From JANQOH01 sp965214495 (GTDB lineage Bacteria > Pseudomonadota > Alphaproteobacteria > UBA7887), in contig OZ243958.1 in the NCBI GenBank assembly GCA_965214495.1, forward strand, positions 744,001 to 808,000: 64,000 bases of DNA. The letters are read 5' to 3'. Below, piece after piece: positions 1 to 9,970 of the stretch (position 1 is the stretch's first letter; the number at the start of each line of letters is the position of its first letter). The notes under the pieces were generated by a model, which worked only from the letters and a program-made list of their open reading frames with translations, made no database searches and was not told where the DNA came from. The position numbers were made by a program, and so were the translations under genes.

Positions 1-1
1 A

Positions 2-640
2 AAGATCATGTGCATCGGTCTCAACTACGTCGATCATGCGAAAGAGACCGGGTCGCCGATCCCGACGGAACCGATTCTGTTCCTCAAGGCCAACAGCGCC
101 TTGAACGGCCCCGACGACACCGTGGTCATGCCGAAGGATTCGAAGAAGTCGGACTGGGAAGTCGAACTCGGTGTGGTGATCGGTTCGCCGGCCAACAACG
201 TTGCCGAAGACGACGCACTCGATTGCGTTGCCGGATACTGCATCGCGAACGACGTCTCCGAGCGCGAATGGCAGATGGAGCACGGGCCGACCTGGACCAA
301 GGGCAAGAGTTGCGACACCTTCTGTCCGATCGGTCCGTGGCTGGTCACGGCGGACGAGATTCCCGACCCCCAGCGGCTCGACATGTGGCTCGACGTGAAC
401 GGTGTGCGACGGCAGACCGGCAATACGTCGACGATGATATTCGGCGTCGCGGCGCTGATCGCCTATCTCTCGCGGATCATGACGCTTCATCCGGGCGACG
501 TGATTTCCACCGGGACGCCGCCGGGGGTGGGCGCCGGTTTCAAACCGCCAGTCTTCCTGAAGCACGGCGATACGATGACCCTCGGCATCGCGGGCCTCGG
601 GCGCCAGAACCAGAAGGTGGAGGCCTGGAGCCGGGATTAG
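2..640 (+). CDS. Fumarylacetoacetate hydrolase family protein, 5' end outside window
   Basis: The frame enters from the window edge: the codons before the first ATG at 8 are open, so the true start lies upstream. The visible 210 residues show the FAH-fold core: EVELG at about 51-55, NDVSERE at 81-87 and STGTPPGVGAG at 167-177. In this family these surround a divalent metal used to hydrolyse or decarboxylate acylpyruvates and related 2-keto acids. The substrate cannot be read from the sequence. A D-2-hydroxyacid dehydrogenase and an SDR follow on the same strand, which fits hydroxy- or keto-acid catabolism, but the unrelated-looking MucR-N fusion gene sits between them. Family assignment is firm; the specific reaction is open. 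Confidence 0.88.
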   Translation, partial: KIMCIGLNYVDHAKETGSPIPTEPILFLKANSALNGPDDTVVMPKDSKKSDWEVELGVVIGSPANNVAEDDALDCVAGYCIANDVSEREWQMEHGPTWTKGKSCDTFCPIGPWLVTADEIPDPQRLDMWLDVNGVRRQTGNTSTMIFGVAALIAYLSRIMTLHPGDVISTGTPPGVGAGFKPPVFLKHGDTMTLGIAGLGRQNQKVEAWSRD

Positions 641-692
641 TCGAGAACGACGCGGATCCGGACCGCTGGCGGGCGCCCGGGGGAGCGTGGGG

Positions 693-1562
693 ATGCCGAT
701 GGGGATCCGGAGTAACGACGAAGCGCCGCCAATCCTTGCGATGACCGCCGAGATCGTAGCCTCTTACGTCGGCTACAACGCGCTGCCCGCGGCGGCGCTC
801 CCCGGTTTGATACGTGCGGTGTATCGGTCGTTGTCGGATATTGCCGACTCCAGTGACGAGCTGGAATATGTTTCGCCGGACCGGACGATCGCATCGCTCG
901 ACAGTCTATTGCGCGACTCGCCGATCTCACCGCATGGCGCGGATTGCTTCCACAAGGATGTACCCGACGACTGGTTGTCTCTTCCGGATGAAGAGAGACA
1001 CGAGCGTTTCTTCGACGCCGCCCGGCGGTTCGTGCCGGGCCTTGCCAGCAACCGTGGGCTGGGGGGTTACGGTTGCCTCGCGACCATGAGCCGCCGCAAG
1101 AGCGCGCAGGTCGGCCGGGTCGCGGTTTACAGTCCCGAGGCGCTCGGACTGCTCCATATAGATGACGATCGTCTTCGGCGCGGCGCCCACGATCATGTTC
1201 CATCGCTGTATGAACTGGTCGCACAGGGTAAAATCGACCTGCAATCGATCAAGGGTTACGGTCTTGACGCGCCGGATTCCATCCGGATCGAGATCAACAA
1301 TCCGGGCTTCTCCACTCTGCGCGCGCGTATCGACTTCGGGACCGTATTCGAACAGAGATTCACGCCGAACGTGCAGAACCTCATGGTTGGACGCTCGATC
1401 GAGACGCCGATAAAACCGGGAAAGAACGATCTGCAGGCGCGCGGAATGCGCATGGACTCCGGCGCGTCGACGCCGGACGGCGAGGAGATGCTGCTGACGC
1501 CCTGGATTCTCCGCATACGACCGGAGGGTCTGGATCAGGATGTCCTGTGGCGGGTGACCTGA
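693..1562 (+). CDS. MucR-type N-terminal domain fused to an unrecognised C-terminal domain
   Basis: Protein of 289 residues from the ATG at 693, which has a GGGGGAG Shine-Dalgarno; a GTG at 687 is an alternative. Residues 14-49 match the N-terminal helix region of the MucR homologue at 62485-63027, identical at 23 of 36 aligned positions and at the same residue numbers in both. Shared blocks are ILAM, YVG, LP-LI and RSLSD. In MucR proteins this region drives oligomerisation. The zinc-finger DNA-binding half is absent. Residues 55-289 are instead a domain I do not recognise, with VAVYSPEALGLLHID at about 143-157 and a beta-rich part near 197-235 (NNPGFSTLR, GTVFEQRF, VQNLMVGRS). It has no signal peptide or membrane segment. 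It could be a partner or modulator of MucR rather than a DNA binder; that is inference. Confidence 0.75.
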   Translation: MPMGIRSNDEAPPILAMTAEIVASYVGYNALPAAALPGLIRAVYRSLSDIADSSDELEYVSPDRTIASLDSLLRDSPISPHGADCFHKDVPDDWLSLPDEERHERFFDAARRFVPGLASNRGLGGYGCLATMSRRKSAQVGRVAVYSPEALGLLHIDDDRLRRGAHDHVPSLYELVAQGKIDLQSIKGYGLDAPDSIRIEINNPGFSTLRARIDFGTVFEQRFTPNVQNLMVGRSIETPIKPGKNDLQARGMRMDSGASTPDGEEMLLTPWILRIRPEGLDQDVLWRVT

Positions 1563-1718
1563 AGTTCAAGGAGCGCGCCGATTCGATCCGCCGCTCCGGC
1601 CATGTCGGACACGCCGGCGACGGTAGGCGTGAGTTGAGGCGTCCGGACTGTCCACGCGCGCCGGCGGGCCGGAGGCGCAAGACGGTGTGATCCCATTGCG
1701 AAACGGACCGCAGCCCCG

Positions 1719-2693
1719 ATGACCGAATCCGTTTTCATCCACAGCTGGGTGCCCGACGACGTGCTCGAGGACCTGCGCGCCCGCTATGACGTCGATCACT
1801 TCGATTTCTTCAAGCACGGAGTTTTGTCGCAAGACGCGCTGGCCCGCCGTGTCGCCGGCAAGACCGCCATCATGACGTTGCAGATCCACATCCCGGCATC
1901 GGTGATCGCCGCGAACGCCGGGAGCCTGAAGGTCATTTCCAGCGTCTCCGTCGGTGTCGACGACATTGACGTCGAAGCGGCGACGAAGGCCGGCGTCCAG
2001 GTGACCAACACAGCCGGTGTTCTCGACGACGCGGTGGCCGATTTCGCCATCGCCATGTTGCTTGCAGCCGGACGGCGCATCGTCGAAGCCGACCGCTATA
2101 CCCGCGCCGGCAGGTTCGCCGGGCCGTCGTTCCCGCTGTTCTGGGGCGCGCGGGTGAACGGCGAGACCCTCGGCATCGTGGGCCTGGGCCGGATCGGCCG
2201 CCAGGTGGCGCGTCGTGCGCGCGGCTTCGGACTCGAGATCGTCTATCATAACCGAACGCGCGTCGCTTCCGATGTCGAAGAGGCGCTCGGCGCGCGCTGG
2301 CTGCCGCTGGAGGACCTGCTCGGGTGTGCGCGATATGTCCTGTTGCAACTGCCGCTGACTCCGCAGACGACGCATCTGATCGATGCCGAACGTCTCGCTC
2401 TGATGCGCAAGGATGCTTATCTGTTGAACATTTCGCGGGGGCCGGTGGTTCATGAAGCGGCGCTTCTCGAAGCGTTGCGCGACGGGATGATCGCCGGCGC
2501 GGCGCTCGACGTTTACGAGTTCGAGCCGAAGGTGACCGAAGGCCTGAAGGCGCTCGACAACGTGGTGCTGACACCCCACATCGCCAGCGCGGACGTGGAA
2601 ACGCGGCACAACATGGTTCGGCTCGCGGCGAGGAACCTGAACGCGGCGCTCGCCGGCGAGACTGTGCCGAACCCCGTCAACCACCTCGGCTGA
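1719..2693 (+). CDS. D-2-hydroxyacid dehydrogenase (NAD(P)-dependent)
   Basis: A 324-residue cytosolic oxidoreductase of the D-isomer-specific 2-hydroxyacid dehydrogenase family, which interconverts 2-keto acids (glyoxylate, hydroxypyruvate, 2-ketogluconate and others) and D-2-hydroxy acids. The Rossmann motif GLGRIG is at 155-160. The catalytic triad expected for the family is in place: Arg240 in ISRGP, Glu269 in the FEP segment and His287 in TPHIAS. The length is normal. It is followed after one base by an SDR gene starting with GTG, so the two are probably co-translated. The substrate is unassigned; glyoxylate/hydroxypyruvate reductase or 2-ketogluconate reductase are reasonable candidates. 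Confidence 0.92.
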   Translation: MTESVFIHSWVPDDVLEDLRARYDVDHFDFFKHGVLSQDALARRVAGKTAIMTLQIHIPASVIAANAGSLKVISSVSVGVDDIDVEAATKAGVQVTNTAGVLDDAVADFAIAMLLAAGRRIVEADRYTRAGRFAGPSFPLFWGARVNGETLGIVGLGRIGRQVARRARGFGLEIVYHNRTRVASDVEEALGARWLPLEDLLGCARYVLLQLPLTPQTTHLIDAERLALMRKDAYLLNISRGPVVHEAALLEALRDGMIAGAALDVYEFEPKVTEGLKALDNVVLTPHIASADVETRHNMVRLAARNLNAALAGETVPNPVNHLG

Positions 2694-2694
2694 C

Positions 2695-3432
2695 GTGGCA
2701 TACACCATCGATCTCGACGGCAAGGTCGCTCTCGTCGTCGGCGGCGTTGCCGGCGTCGGCCACGCCATCGCGCGCGCCCTGATGCGGGCGGGCGCGGAAG
2801 TCTTCGCCACGGGGCGCACCGGCGAGGCGGTGCGCGCCTGCGAAACCCTCACGCCGTTCGGCGAGATGACCGCGCTCAGGCTCGACGCCACCAACGATCT
2901 GTCGATCGAGGAGGCGATGGAGCATATCGACCGCCTCGACATTCTGGTCAACGACGTCGGGGCGCCCCGAGGCGAGGGCGCGGAGTTTCGTCCCGGCCCG
3001 TTCGCCAACGCGGTCAACGAGGAACTGATCGGGGTCATGCGTATGAGCCACGCCTGCCTCGGCAAACTCGCGATCGCCAAGGGCTGCATGGTCAATATCG
3101 GCTCGACGCACGGTTCGTTCGGCTCGCCCACCGCGCCCGCCTACGCGGCAAGCAAAGCGGGGGTGATCAATCTGACACGATCCCTCGCGGTCTCGTGGGC
3201 GCATCATCGGGTGCGCATCAACGCGGTGGTGCCCGGCTGGATCGAGACCGGGTCTTCCGCCGGGGTCTCGGGCGAGCCGGAACACGATCGGGCGCTCCTT
3301 CGGCGCACGCCGATGCGGCGCTTCGGCGCTCCTGACGAGGTCGCGGGCGCCGTGCTGTTCCTGTGTTCGCCCGCCGCCTCCTTCATCACCGGCGCCGCCA
3401 TCGTCGTCGACGGCGGATACGCAGCCGCATAG
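2695..3432 (+). CDS. Short-chain dehydrogenase/reductase (SDR)
   Basis: A 245-residue classical SDR starting with GTG one base after the upstream dehydrogenase stop, consistent with translational coupling. The nucleotide-binding turn reads VGGVAGVG (15-22), a slight variant of TGxxxGxG. The catalytic pair is Tyr150 and Lys154 in AYAASK, with the active-site Ser in NIGSTHG. The C-terminal VVDGGY is typical. It probably oxidises or reduces a small hydroxy compound in the same pathway as the adjacent hydroxyacid dehydrogenase. The substrate cannot be specified. Confidence 0.9.
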   Translation: MAYTIDLDGKVALVVGGVAGVGHAIARALMRAGAEVFATGRTGEAVRACETLTPFGEMTALRLDATNDLSIEEAMEHIDRLDILVNDVGAPRGEGAEFRPGPFANAVNEELIGVMRMSHACLGKLAIAKGCMVNIGSTHGSFGSPTAPAYAASKAGVINLTRSLAVSWAHHRVRINAVVPGWIETGSSAGVSGEPEHDRALLRRTPMRRFGAPDEVAGAVLFLCSPAASFITGAAIVVDGGYAAA

Positions 3433-3505
3433 GCATCGGTCCGCTTGCCGGCCGCCGGATGGCGTCATAATATGTGCGCCGCACACGATCCTGGCGGGGA
3501 ACGAC

Positions 3506-3649
3506 ATGGCAGGCGCCGCGTTCGACACGCTCCATACCGCCCGCGGCCTCGAAGCCCGCTTCTGTCGCGCTTTGTGGATGCAGGCCGGCGCCGTTACCGC
3601 GTTGGCCGGCATCGCCCCCGCCGACGCGATTATTGGCGCGGCCGGGTGA
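3506..3649 (+). CDS. Small ORF, possible decayed DUF1640-like gene
   Basis: A 47-codon ORF with ATG at 3506 preceded by GGGGA five bases upstream. The first residues (AFDTLHTARGLEA) resemble the N-terminus of DUF1640/CCDC90-type proteins, which usually start with a FDTL..A..L segment. The rest is short, Ala-rich and lacks the coiled coil expected of that family. It lies in the 239-bp gap before moaA and ends 23 bases before its start. It may be a remnant of a longer gene, a small leader ORF or chance. Confidence 0.3.
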   Translation: MAGAAFDTLHTARGLEARFCRALWMQAGAVTALAGIAPADAIIGAAG

Positions 3650-3671
3650 CGCCGCGCGGGGAGGCGGCCGA

Positions 3672-4661
3672 ATGATCGATCCGTTCGGACGACATATCAC
3701 CTACCTTCGGGTGTCGGTGACCGACCGCTGCGATTTTCGCTGCGTGTATTGCATGGCCGAGGACATGACGTTTCTGCCGAAGGTGGAAATCCTGAGCCTC
3801 GAAGAACTCGACCGGTTGTGCAGCGCCTTCATACGCCGCGGCGTGCGCAAATTGCGTCTGACCGGCGGCGAGCCGCTGGTGCGCAAGAACGTCATGCAGT
3901 TATTCCGGGACCTGTCGCGCCATCTCGCCAACGGCGCTCTCGACGAGTTGACCCTCACCACCAACGGCAGCCAGCTCGCGCGGTTCGCCGACGAGCTATA
4001 CGCGTATGGCGTGCGCCGGGTCAACGTGTCGCTGGATACCCGCGATCGCGACCGCTTTGCGGCGATCACGCGCTGGGGGCGCCTTGACCAGGTGCTCGAC
4101 GGCCTGGATGCCGCCCGGCGCGCCGGCCTCGCGGTCAAGATCAACGCCGTAGCGCTCAAGGGCGTGAACGAGCATGAATTCGACGACATGATCGCGTGGT
4201 GCGGCGACGAGGGCTACGATCTGACGCTGATCGAGACCATGCCTCTTGGCGACATCACCGGCGACCGCACGGATCAGTATCTGCCGCTGTCGCTGGTGCG
4301 CGCGCGCCTGCGCCGGCGCTGGACGCTGACCGATATCGACTACGCCACGGGCGGGCCGGCGCGTTACATGCGAGTCGAGGAAACCGGCGGCCGGCTCGGC
4401 TTCATCACCCCGCTGACGCACAATTTCTGCGAATCGTGCAACCGCGTGCGCCTGACCTGCACCGGCACGCTCTATATGTGCCTGGGCCAGGAGGACGCGG
4501 CCGATCTCCGCGCGCCGCTGCGTGCCGGCGAGAGCGATGAGCCGCTGCTGGCCGCGATCGACGAGGCGATCGGCCGTAAACCCAAAGGGCACGACTTCAT
4601 CATCGATCGGCGCCATCGCCGCCCGGCGCTCGCCCGGCATATGAGCGTCACCGGCGGCTGA
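3672..4661 (+). CDS. moaA: GTP 3',8-cyclase MoaA (molybdenum cofactor biosynthesis)
   Basis: A 329-residue radical-SAM enzyme for the first step of molybdopterin synthesis, converting GTP to 3',8-cyclo-7,8-dihydro-GTP. The radical-SAM cluster motif C-x3-C-x2-C uses Cys20, Cys24 and Cys27 (CDFRCVYC). The second cluster motif is at the C-terminal end (CESCNRVRLTC and the following LYMC). The protein ends in Gly-Gly, as needed in MoaA for activity. The start at 3672 is preferred to the longer frame opening at 3474 because it has a GGGAGG ribosome site and begins at the conserved D-x-F-GR-I-TYLR segment. It is followed within 10 bases by nadK. Other moa genes are not in the window. Confidence 0.95.
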   Translation: MIDPFGRHITYLRVSVTDRCDFRCVYCMAEDMTFLPKVEILSLEELDRLCSAFIRRGVRKLRLTGGEPLVRKNVMQLFRDLSRHLANGALDELTLTTNGSQLARFADELYAYGVRRVNVSLDTRDRDRFAAITRWGRLDQVLDGLDAARRAGLAVKINAVALKGVNEHEFDDMIAWCGDEGYDLTLIETMPLGDITGDRTDQYLPLSLVRARLRRRWTLTDIDYATGGPARYMRVEETGGRLGFITPLTHNFCESCNRVRLTCTGTLYMCLGQEDAADLRAPLRAGESDEPLLAAIDEAIGRKPKGHDFIIDRRHRRPALARHMSVTGG

Positions 4662-4670
4662 CGCCCCTCC

Positions 4671-5435
4671 GTGCCCGATCCGGCGGTCAGTTTCCTCGCC
4701 GCGGATTTCCCGGCTGCGGCAGAGGCGGGCGAGAGCCTGCGCCAGCGCTACGGACATTGCGACCCTGAGGATGCCGACGTCATCGTCGCTCTCGGCGGCG
4801 ACGGCTTCATGATCGAAACGCTGCACCGGGTGATGGATCGCCGGATTCCGATCTACGGGATCAACCGGGGCACGGTCGGATTCCTGATGAACCGCTATCG
4901 GCCGGAGGGGCTGCCGGAGCGCATCGCTGCCGCCGTGTCGAGCACCCTGCACCCGCTGCGCATGACCGCCACCGCGGGTGACGGCGCGGTCGAGGCGCTT
5001 GCGATCAACGAGGTCTCACTGTTGCGCGAGACTCGCCTCGCCGCGCATCTGCGCATGTCGGTCGATGGGCGTGTCCGCCTCGATTGCCTGGTTTGCGACG
5101 GAGCGATCGCGTCGACTCCCGCCGGTAGCACCGCCTACAATCTTTCGGCGCACGGCCCGATTCTGCCGCTCGGGTCGCGCTTGCTGGCGTTGACTCCCAT
5201 TTGTGCCTTCCGCCCGCGGCGCTGGCGGGGCGCCCTCCTGCCGGAATCGGTCACCCTGGTCATCGACGTGCTCGACGCCGACCGCCGCTCGGTCAGCGCT
5301 ACCGCCGACTACACCGAGGTGCGCGGCGTCACCCGGGTATCGATCGAACAGGATGCCGATACCAGCCTCGTTCTGCTGTTCGACCCGGAGCACAACCTGG
5401 AAGAACGCATCATCAGCGAACAGTTTCTGCCCTGA
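4671..5435 (+). CDS. nadK: NAD kinase
   Basis: A 254-residue ATP-NAD kinase that phosphorylates NAD to NADP in the cytosol. It shows the family signature GGDG at 42-45 (VIVALGGDGFM), the INEVSLLRE segment and the glycine-rich TPAGSTAYN motif. Length matches short alphaproteobacterial NadK proteins. The start is GTG at 4671, nine bases after the moaA stop, so the two probably form one transcript. An SDR follows 22 bases downstream with its own AAGGAG site. Confidence 0.94.
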   Translation: MPDPAVSFLAADFPAAAEAGESLRQRYGHCDPEDADVIVALGGDGFMIETLHRVMDRRIPIYGINRGTVGFLMNRYRPEGLPERIAAAVSSTLHPLRMTATAGDGAVEALAINEVSLLRETRLAAHLRMSVDGRVRLDCLVCDGAIASTPAGSTAYNLSAHGPILPLGSRLLALTPICAFRPRRWRGALLPESVTLVIDVLDADRRSVSATADYTEVRGVTRVSIEQDADTSLVLLFDPEHNLEERIISEQFLP

Positions 5436-5457
5436 CGCGACACGAAGGAGCTTCCAA

Positions 5458-6225
5458 ATGCGGATCGAAGACTGCCACGCCATCGTCACCGGCGGCGCCT
5501 CGGGCCTGGGTGCGGCGACGGCCGCGCGCGTCGTCGCCGGCGGCGGCAAGGTCACGCTGTTCGACCGGGACGCCGGCAAGGGCGAGGCTCATGCCGCCGC
5601 GCTCGGCGCCGCGGCGCGTTTCCGCCGTCTCGACGTGGTGGACGAAGCCGACATGATGGCAGCGGTCGGCGAGTCGATCGAGGCGTTCGGCCCGCTAACG
5701 CTGATGGTGAGTTGCGCCGGCGTCGCCAATCCCGGGCGTATTCTGGGGCGCAAGGGAGTGCTGCCGCTCGACTCCTACAAGACGGTGATCATGATCAATC
5801 TCGTCGGCAGCTTTAACGCCATGAAGGCCGCGGCCGACGCGATGCGGCACAACGACGCCGACGCCGGCGGCTGCCGCGGGCTGATCGTCAACACCGCCTC
5901 GGTCGCCGCCTATGAGGGCCAGGTCGGTCAGGCGGCCTACGCGTCGTCGAAAGGCGGCCTCGTCGGTCTGACCCTGCCGGCGGCGCGCGACCTCGCGCAG
6001 TACGGCGTTCGCGTCATGACGGTCGCGCCGGGGCTGTTTCTCACGCCGTTGATGGAGGGGCTGCCCCCGGACGTTCAGGAATCGCTCGCCGCCAACACCC
6101 CGTTTCCGCGCCGTCTCGGAACGCCGGAAGAGTTCGCCGATCTGGTGGCGGCGATCTACGCGAACGACATGCTGAACGGCGAGGTTATCCGCCTTGACGG
6201 CGCGGTGAGGCTGGCCGCGCGCTGA
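5458..6225 (+). CDS. SDR, 3-hydroxyacyl-CoA dehydrogenase type 2-like
   Basis: A 255-residue SDR. TGGASGLG (11-18) binds NAD; Tyr161 and Lys165 (AYASSK) are the catalytic pair. The GGASGLG start, the long AGVANPG loop and the C-terminal GEVIRLDGA resemble the type-2 3-hydroxyacyl-CoA dehydrogenases (HSD17B10-like) that act on short branched acyl-CoAs; that subtype is inference. The start at 5458 follows an AAGGAGC site; the same frame is open further upstream but only as an overlap with nadK. Its last 41 bases overlap the 3' end of ruvX on the opposite strand. Confidence 0.88.
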   Translation: MRIEDCHAIVTGGASGLGAATAARVVAGGGKVTLFDRDAGKGEAHAAALGAAARFRRLDVVDEADMMAAVGESIEAFGPLTLMVSCAGVANPGRILGRKGVLPLDSYKTVIMINLVGSFNAMKAAADAMRHNDADAGGCRGLIVNTASVAAYEGQVGQAAYASSKGGLVGLTLPAARDLAQYGVRVMTVAPGLFLTPLMEGLPPDVQESLAANTPFPRRLGTPEEFADLVAAIYANDMLNGEVIRLDGAVRLAAR

Positions 6226-6697
6226 CCGCGGAGTCGCGGCTCGGCAGGGCGTCGAGCGCGCCCTGCAGAATCCAGGCCGCCGCGGCGCCGTCGATACGCG
6301 CAGCGCGGCGCTTGCGGCTCATATCGGCTGCGATCATCGCGCGCTCGACCGCGGCGGTGGAAAGCCGTTCGTCCCACATCAGAACCGGCAGGCCGAGGCG
6401 CGCGGCGAGATTGGCGGCCCAGTCTCGGGCGGATTGCGCGCGCGGTCCCTCGCTGCCGTCCATGTTGCGCGGCAGGCCGACGACGACCCCGCCGACATCG
6501 GCGCGGGCGCAAAGCGTCGCAAGCCGCGCCGCGTCTTCGCGAAACCGCCCGCGTTTCAATGTCTCTTCAGGGCTGGCGAGGATGCGGTCGGCGTCGGAGA
6601 GAGCGAGGCCGATGCTCTTCGCGCCGGGGTCGATTCCGAGCAGACGGCCCCCGGATCCTGCCGCAGCCGCGAACGCCGCCGGGTCGTCGGTCACCAT
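6185..6697 (-). CDS. ruvX: Putative pre-16S rRNA nuclease / Holliday junction resolvase RuvX (YqgF)
   Basis: A 170-residue RNase H-fold protein of the YqgF/RuvX family, which matures the 5' end of 16S rRNA and was first proposed as a Holliday junction resolvase. The active-site acidic residues are visible: Asp23 in LGIDPGAKSIG, Glu in WDERLST and a final Asp near IDGAAAAWILQ. The ATG at 6697 gives a standard length; the frame stays open further upstream but that part is only overlap with DUF427. It overlaps the DUF427 stop by 7 bases, so coupled translation is likely, and its 3' end overlaps the convergent SDR by 41 bases. Confidence 0.93.
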   Translation of the reverse strand: MVTDDPAAFAAAAGSGGRLLGIDPGAKSIGLALSDADRILASPEETLKRGRFREDAARLATLCARADVGGVVVGLPRNMDGSEGPRAQSARDWAANLAARLGLPVLMWDERLSTAAVERAMIAADMSRKRRAARIDGAAAAWILQGALDALPSRDSAVSARPASPRRQGG

Positions 6698-7059
6698 GCC
6701 CCGTCGGAGTCGTCTTCGTAACGGTGATCGATTCTGTCGGCGTAAAACGCCACGTGGTCTTTCAGCGCGGCGGCGTCGGGGATCGGGTTCGGATAACCCC
6801 ACGCCGCGTTCCCGGCGACCTCGCCGCCGGCGGACACGGTCCAGTATGACGCCTCGCCCTTATACGGGCAGCGCGTGCGGCGGTCGGTCGGGGTCAGAAA
6901 TTCCTGTTTGACGTCGGCGATGGGGAAATAGACGACCGGCGGATATCCGGTTTCGAGCAGCGTCAGCGCGTGCGCACTGTCGGCGATGGTAACGCCCCCT
7001 AACGACGCGCGCACTCGTCGTTTGCCGGGCGTGATCGTCACGCGATGTTCGTCCGTCAT
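6691..7059 (-). CDS. DUF427 domain protein
   Basis: A 122-residue DUF427 protein: a compact beta-rich fold recognised by TRCPYKGEASYW, the VVYFP segment and the C-terminal KDHVAFY. No biochemical role is established for the family. A clear GGAGG site precedes the ATG at 7059. It is the first gene of a two-gene minus-strand unit with ruvX and is divergent from the acyl-CoA ligase gene across a 116-bp gap that must hold both promoters. Confidence 0.9.
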   Translation of the reverse strand: MTDEHRVTITPGKRRVRASLGGVTIADSAHALTLLETGYPPVVYFPIADVKQEFLTPTDRRTRCPYKGEASYWTVSAGGEVAGNAAWGYPNPIPDAAALKDHVAFYADRIDHRYEDDSDGAW

Positions 7060-7175
7060 GGGCGTCCCTCCTTACCCGCATGGTGCGTCGGACGCGCGGC
7101 GAATGTCGAGCCCGCGCGGATCGACGGCGCGTCTCGATCTTGTTTCGCGCGCACTTTCGTGAATAATGCCGCGCC

Positions 7176-9151
<1,976 letters not shown>

Positions 9152-9155
<4 letters not shown>

Positions 9156-9946
9156 ACCGGGTGCGAGTCGAAAAGACCATCGGCGACGTGCTGCTTGATG
9201 TCGAGCGGATCTCCCTCAGCTTCGGAGCGGTGCAAGCGTTGTCCGACGTGTCGGTCGCGGTCCGCGAGCATGAGATTCTCGCTATTATCGGCCCGAACGG
9301 CGCCGGCAAAACCTCGCTCTTGAACTGTATCAATGGGGTCTATCGACCGCAGGCGGGGCGCATCGCCTTCGACGGCACGCCACGCGCCAGGCTGTCTCCG
9401 GCGGCGATCGCCCGGCAGGGAATTGCGCGCACCTTTCAGAATGTCGCCCTGTTTCGCGGCATGACCACGCTCGATAACATCATGACCGGGCGCCACGCCA
9501 GAATCGCCGGCGGCCTGTTCGCCCAGGCTCTCCACTGGGGTGGCTATCTCAAGGAAGAACTGAAACACCGGCGCGCGGTCGAGGAAATCATCGACTTTCT
9601 CGAGATCCAGGACATTCGCCGGACTCCAGTGGGCCGGTTGCCCTACGGGTTGCAGAAGCGGGTCGAACTGGGTCGCGCGCTCGCTGCGGAACCGCGCCTG
9701 CTGCTGCTTGACGAACCGATGGCGGGCATGAACGTCGAGGAAAAGGAAGACATGTCGCGCTTCGTGCTCGACGTGAACGACGAGTTCGGCACCACGATCG
9801 TGTTGATCGAGCACGATATGGGCGTCGTCATGGACATTTCCGACCGGGTGGTCGTGCTCGACTACGGCCGGCTGATCGCCGACGGCGCGCCCGACGCGGT
9901 GAGACGAAATCCGGCGGTGATCGAAGCCTATCTGGGGGTCGGCTGA
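9152..9946 (+). CDS. livG: Branched-chain amino acid-type ABC transporter ATP-binding protein (LivG family)
   Basis: A 264-residue ATPase. Walker A is GPNGAGKTS, the Q-loop is in FQNVALFRGM, Walker B is LLLLDEPMAGMN and the H-loop is IEHDMGV. The first codon is taken as TTG at 9152, overlapping the upstream stop by four bases; GTG at 9161 is an in-frame alternative. In LivG-type transporters it pairs with LivF to power the LivH/LivM channel. Real ligands of this importer class include amino acids, aromatic acids, amides and urea, so the substrate is not fixed by homology. Confidence 0.92.
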
Positions 9947-9970
9947 TGAGCCGCAAGGGAGACGTCCGCG

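Noticed and set aside
1566..3131. 521-codon minus-strand ORF
   Set aside because: It is the antisense of the D-2-hydroxyacid dehydrogenase and SDR genes, which have full catalytic motifs. The ORF has no protein-like pattern.
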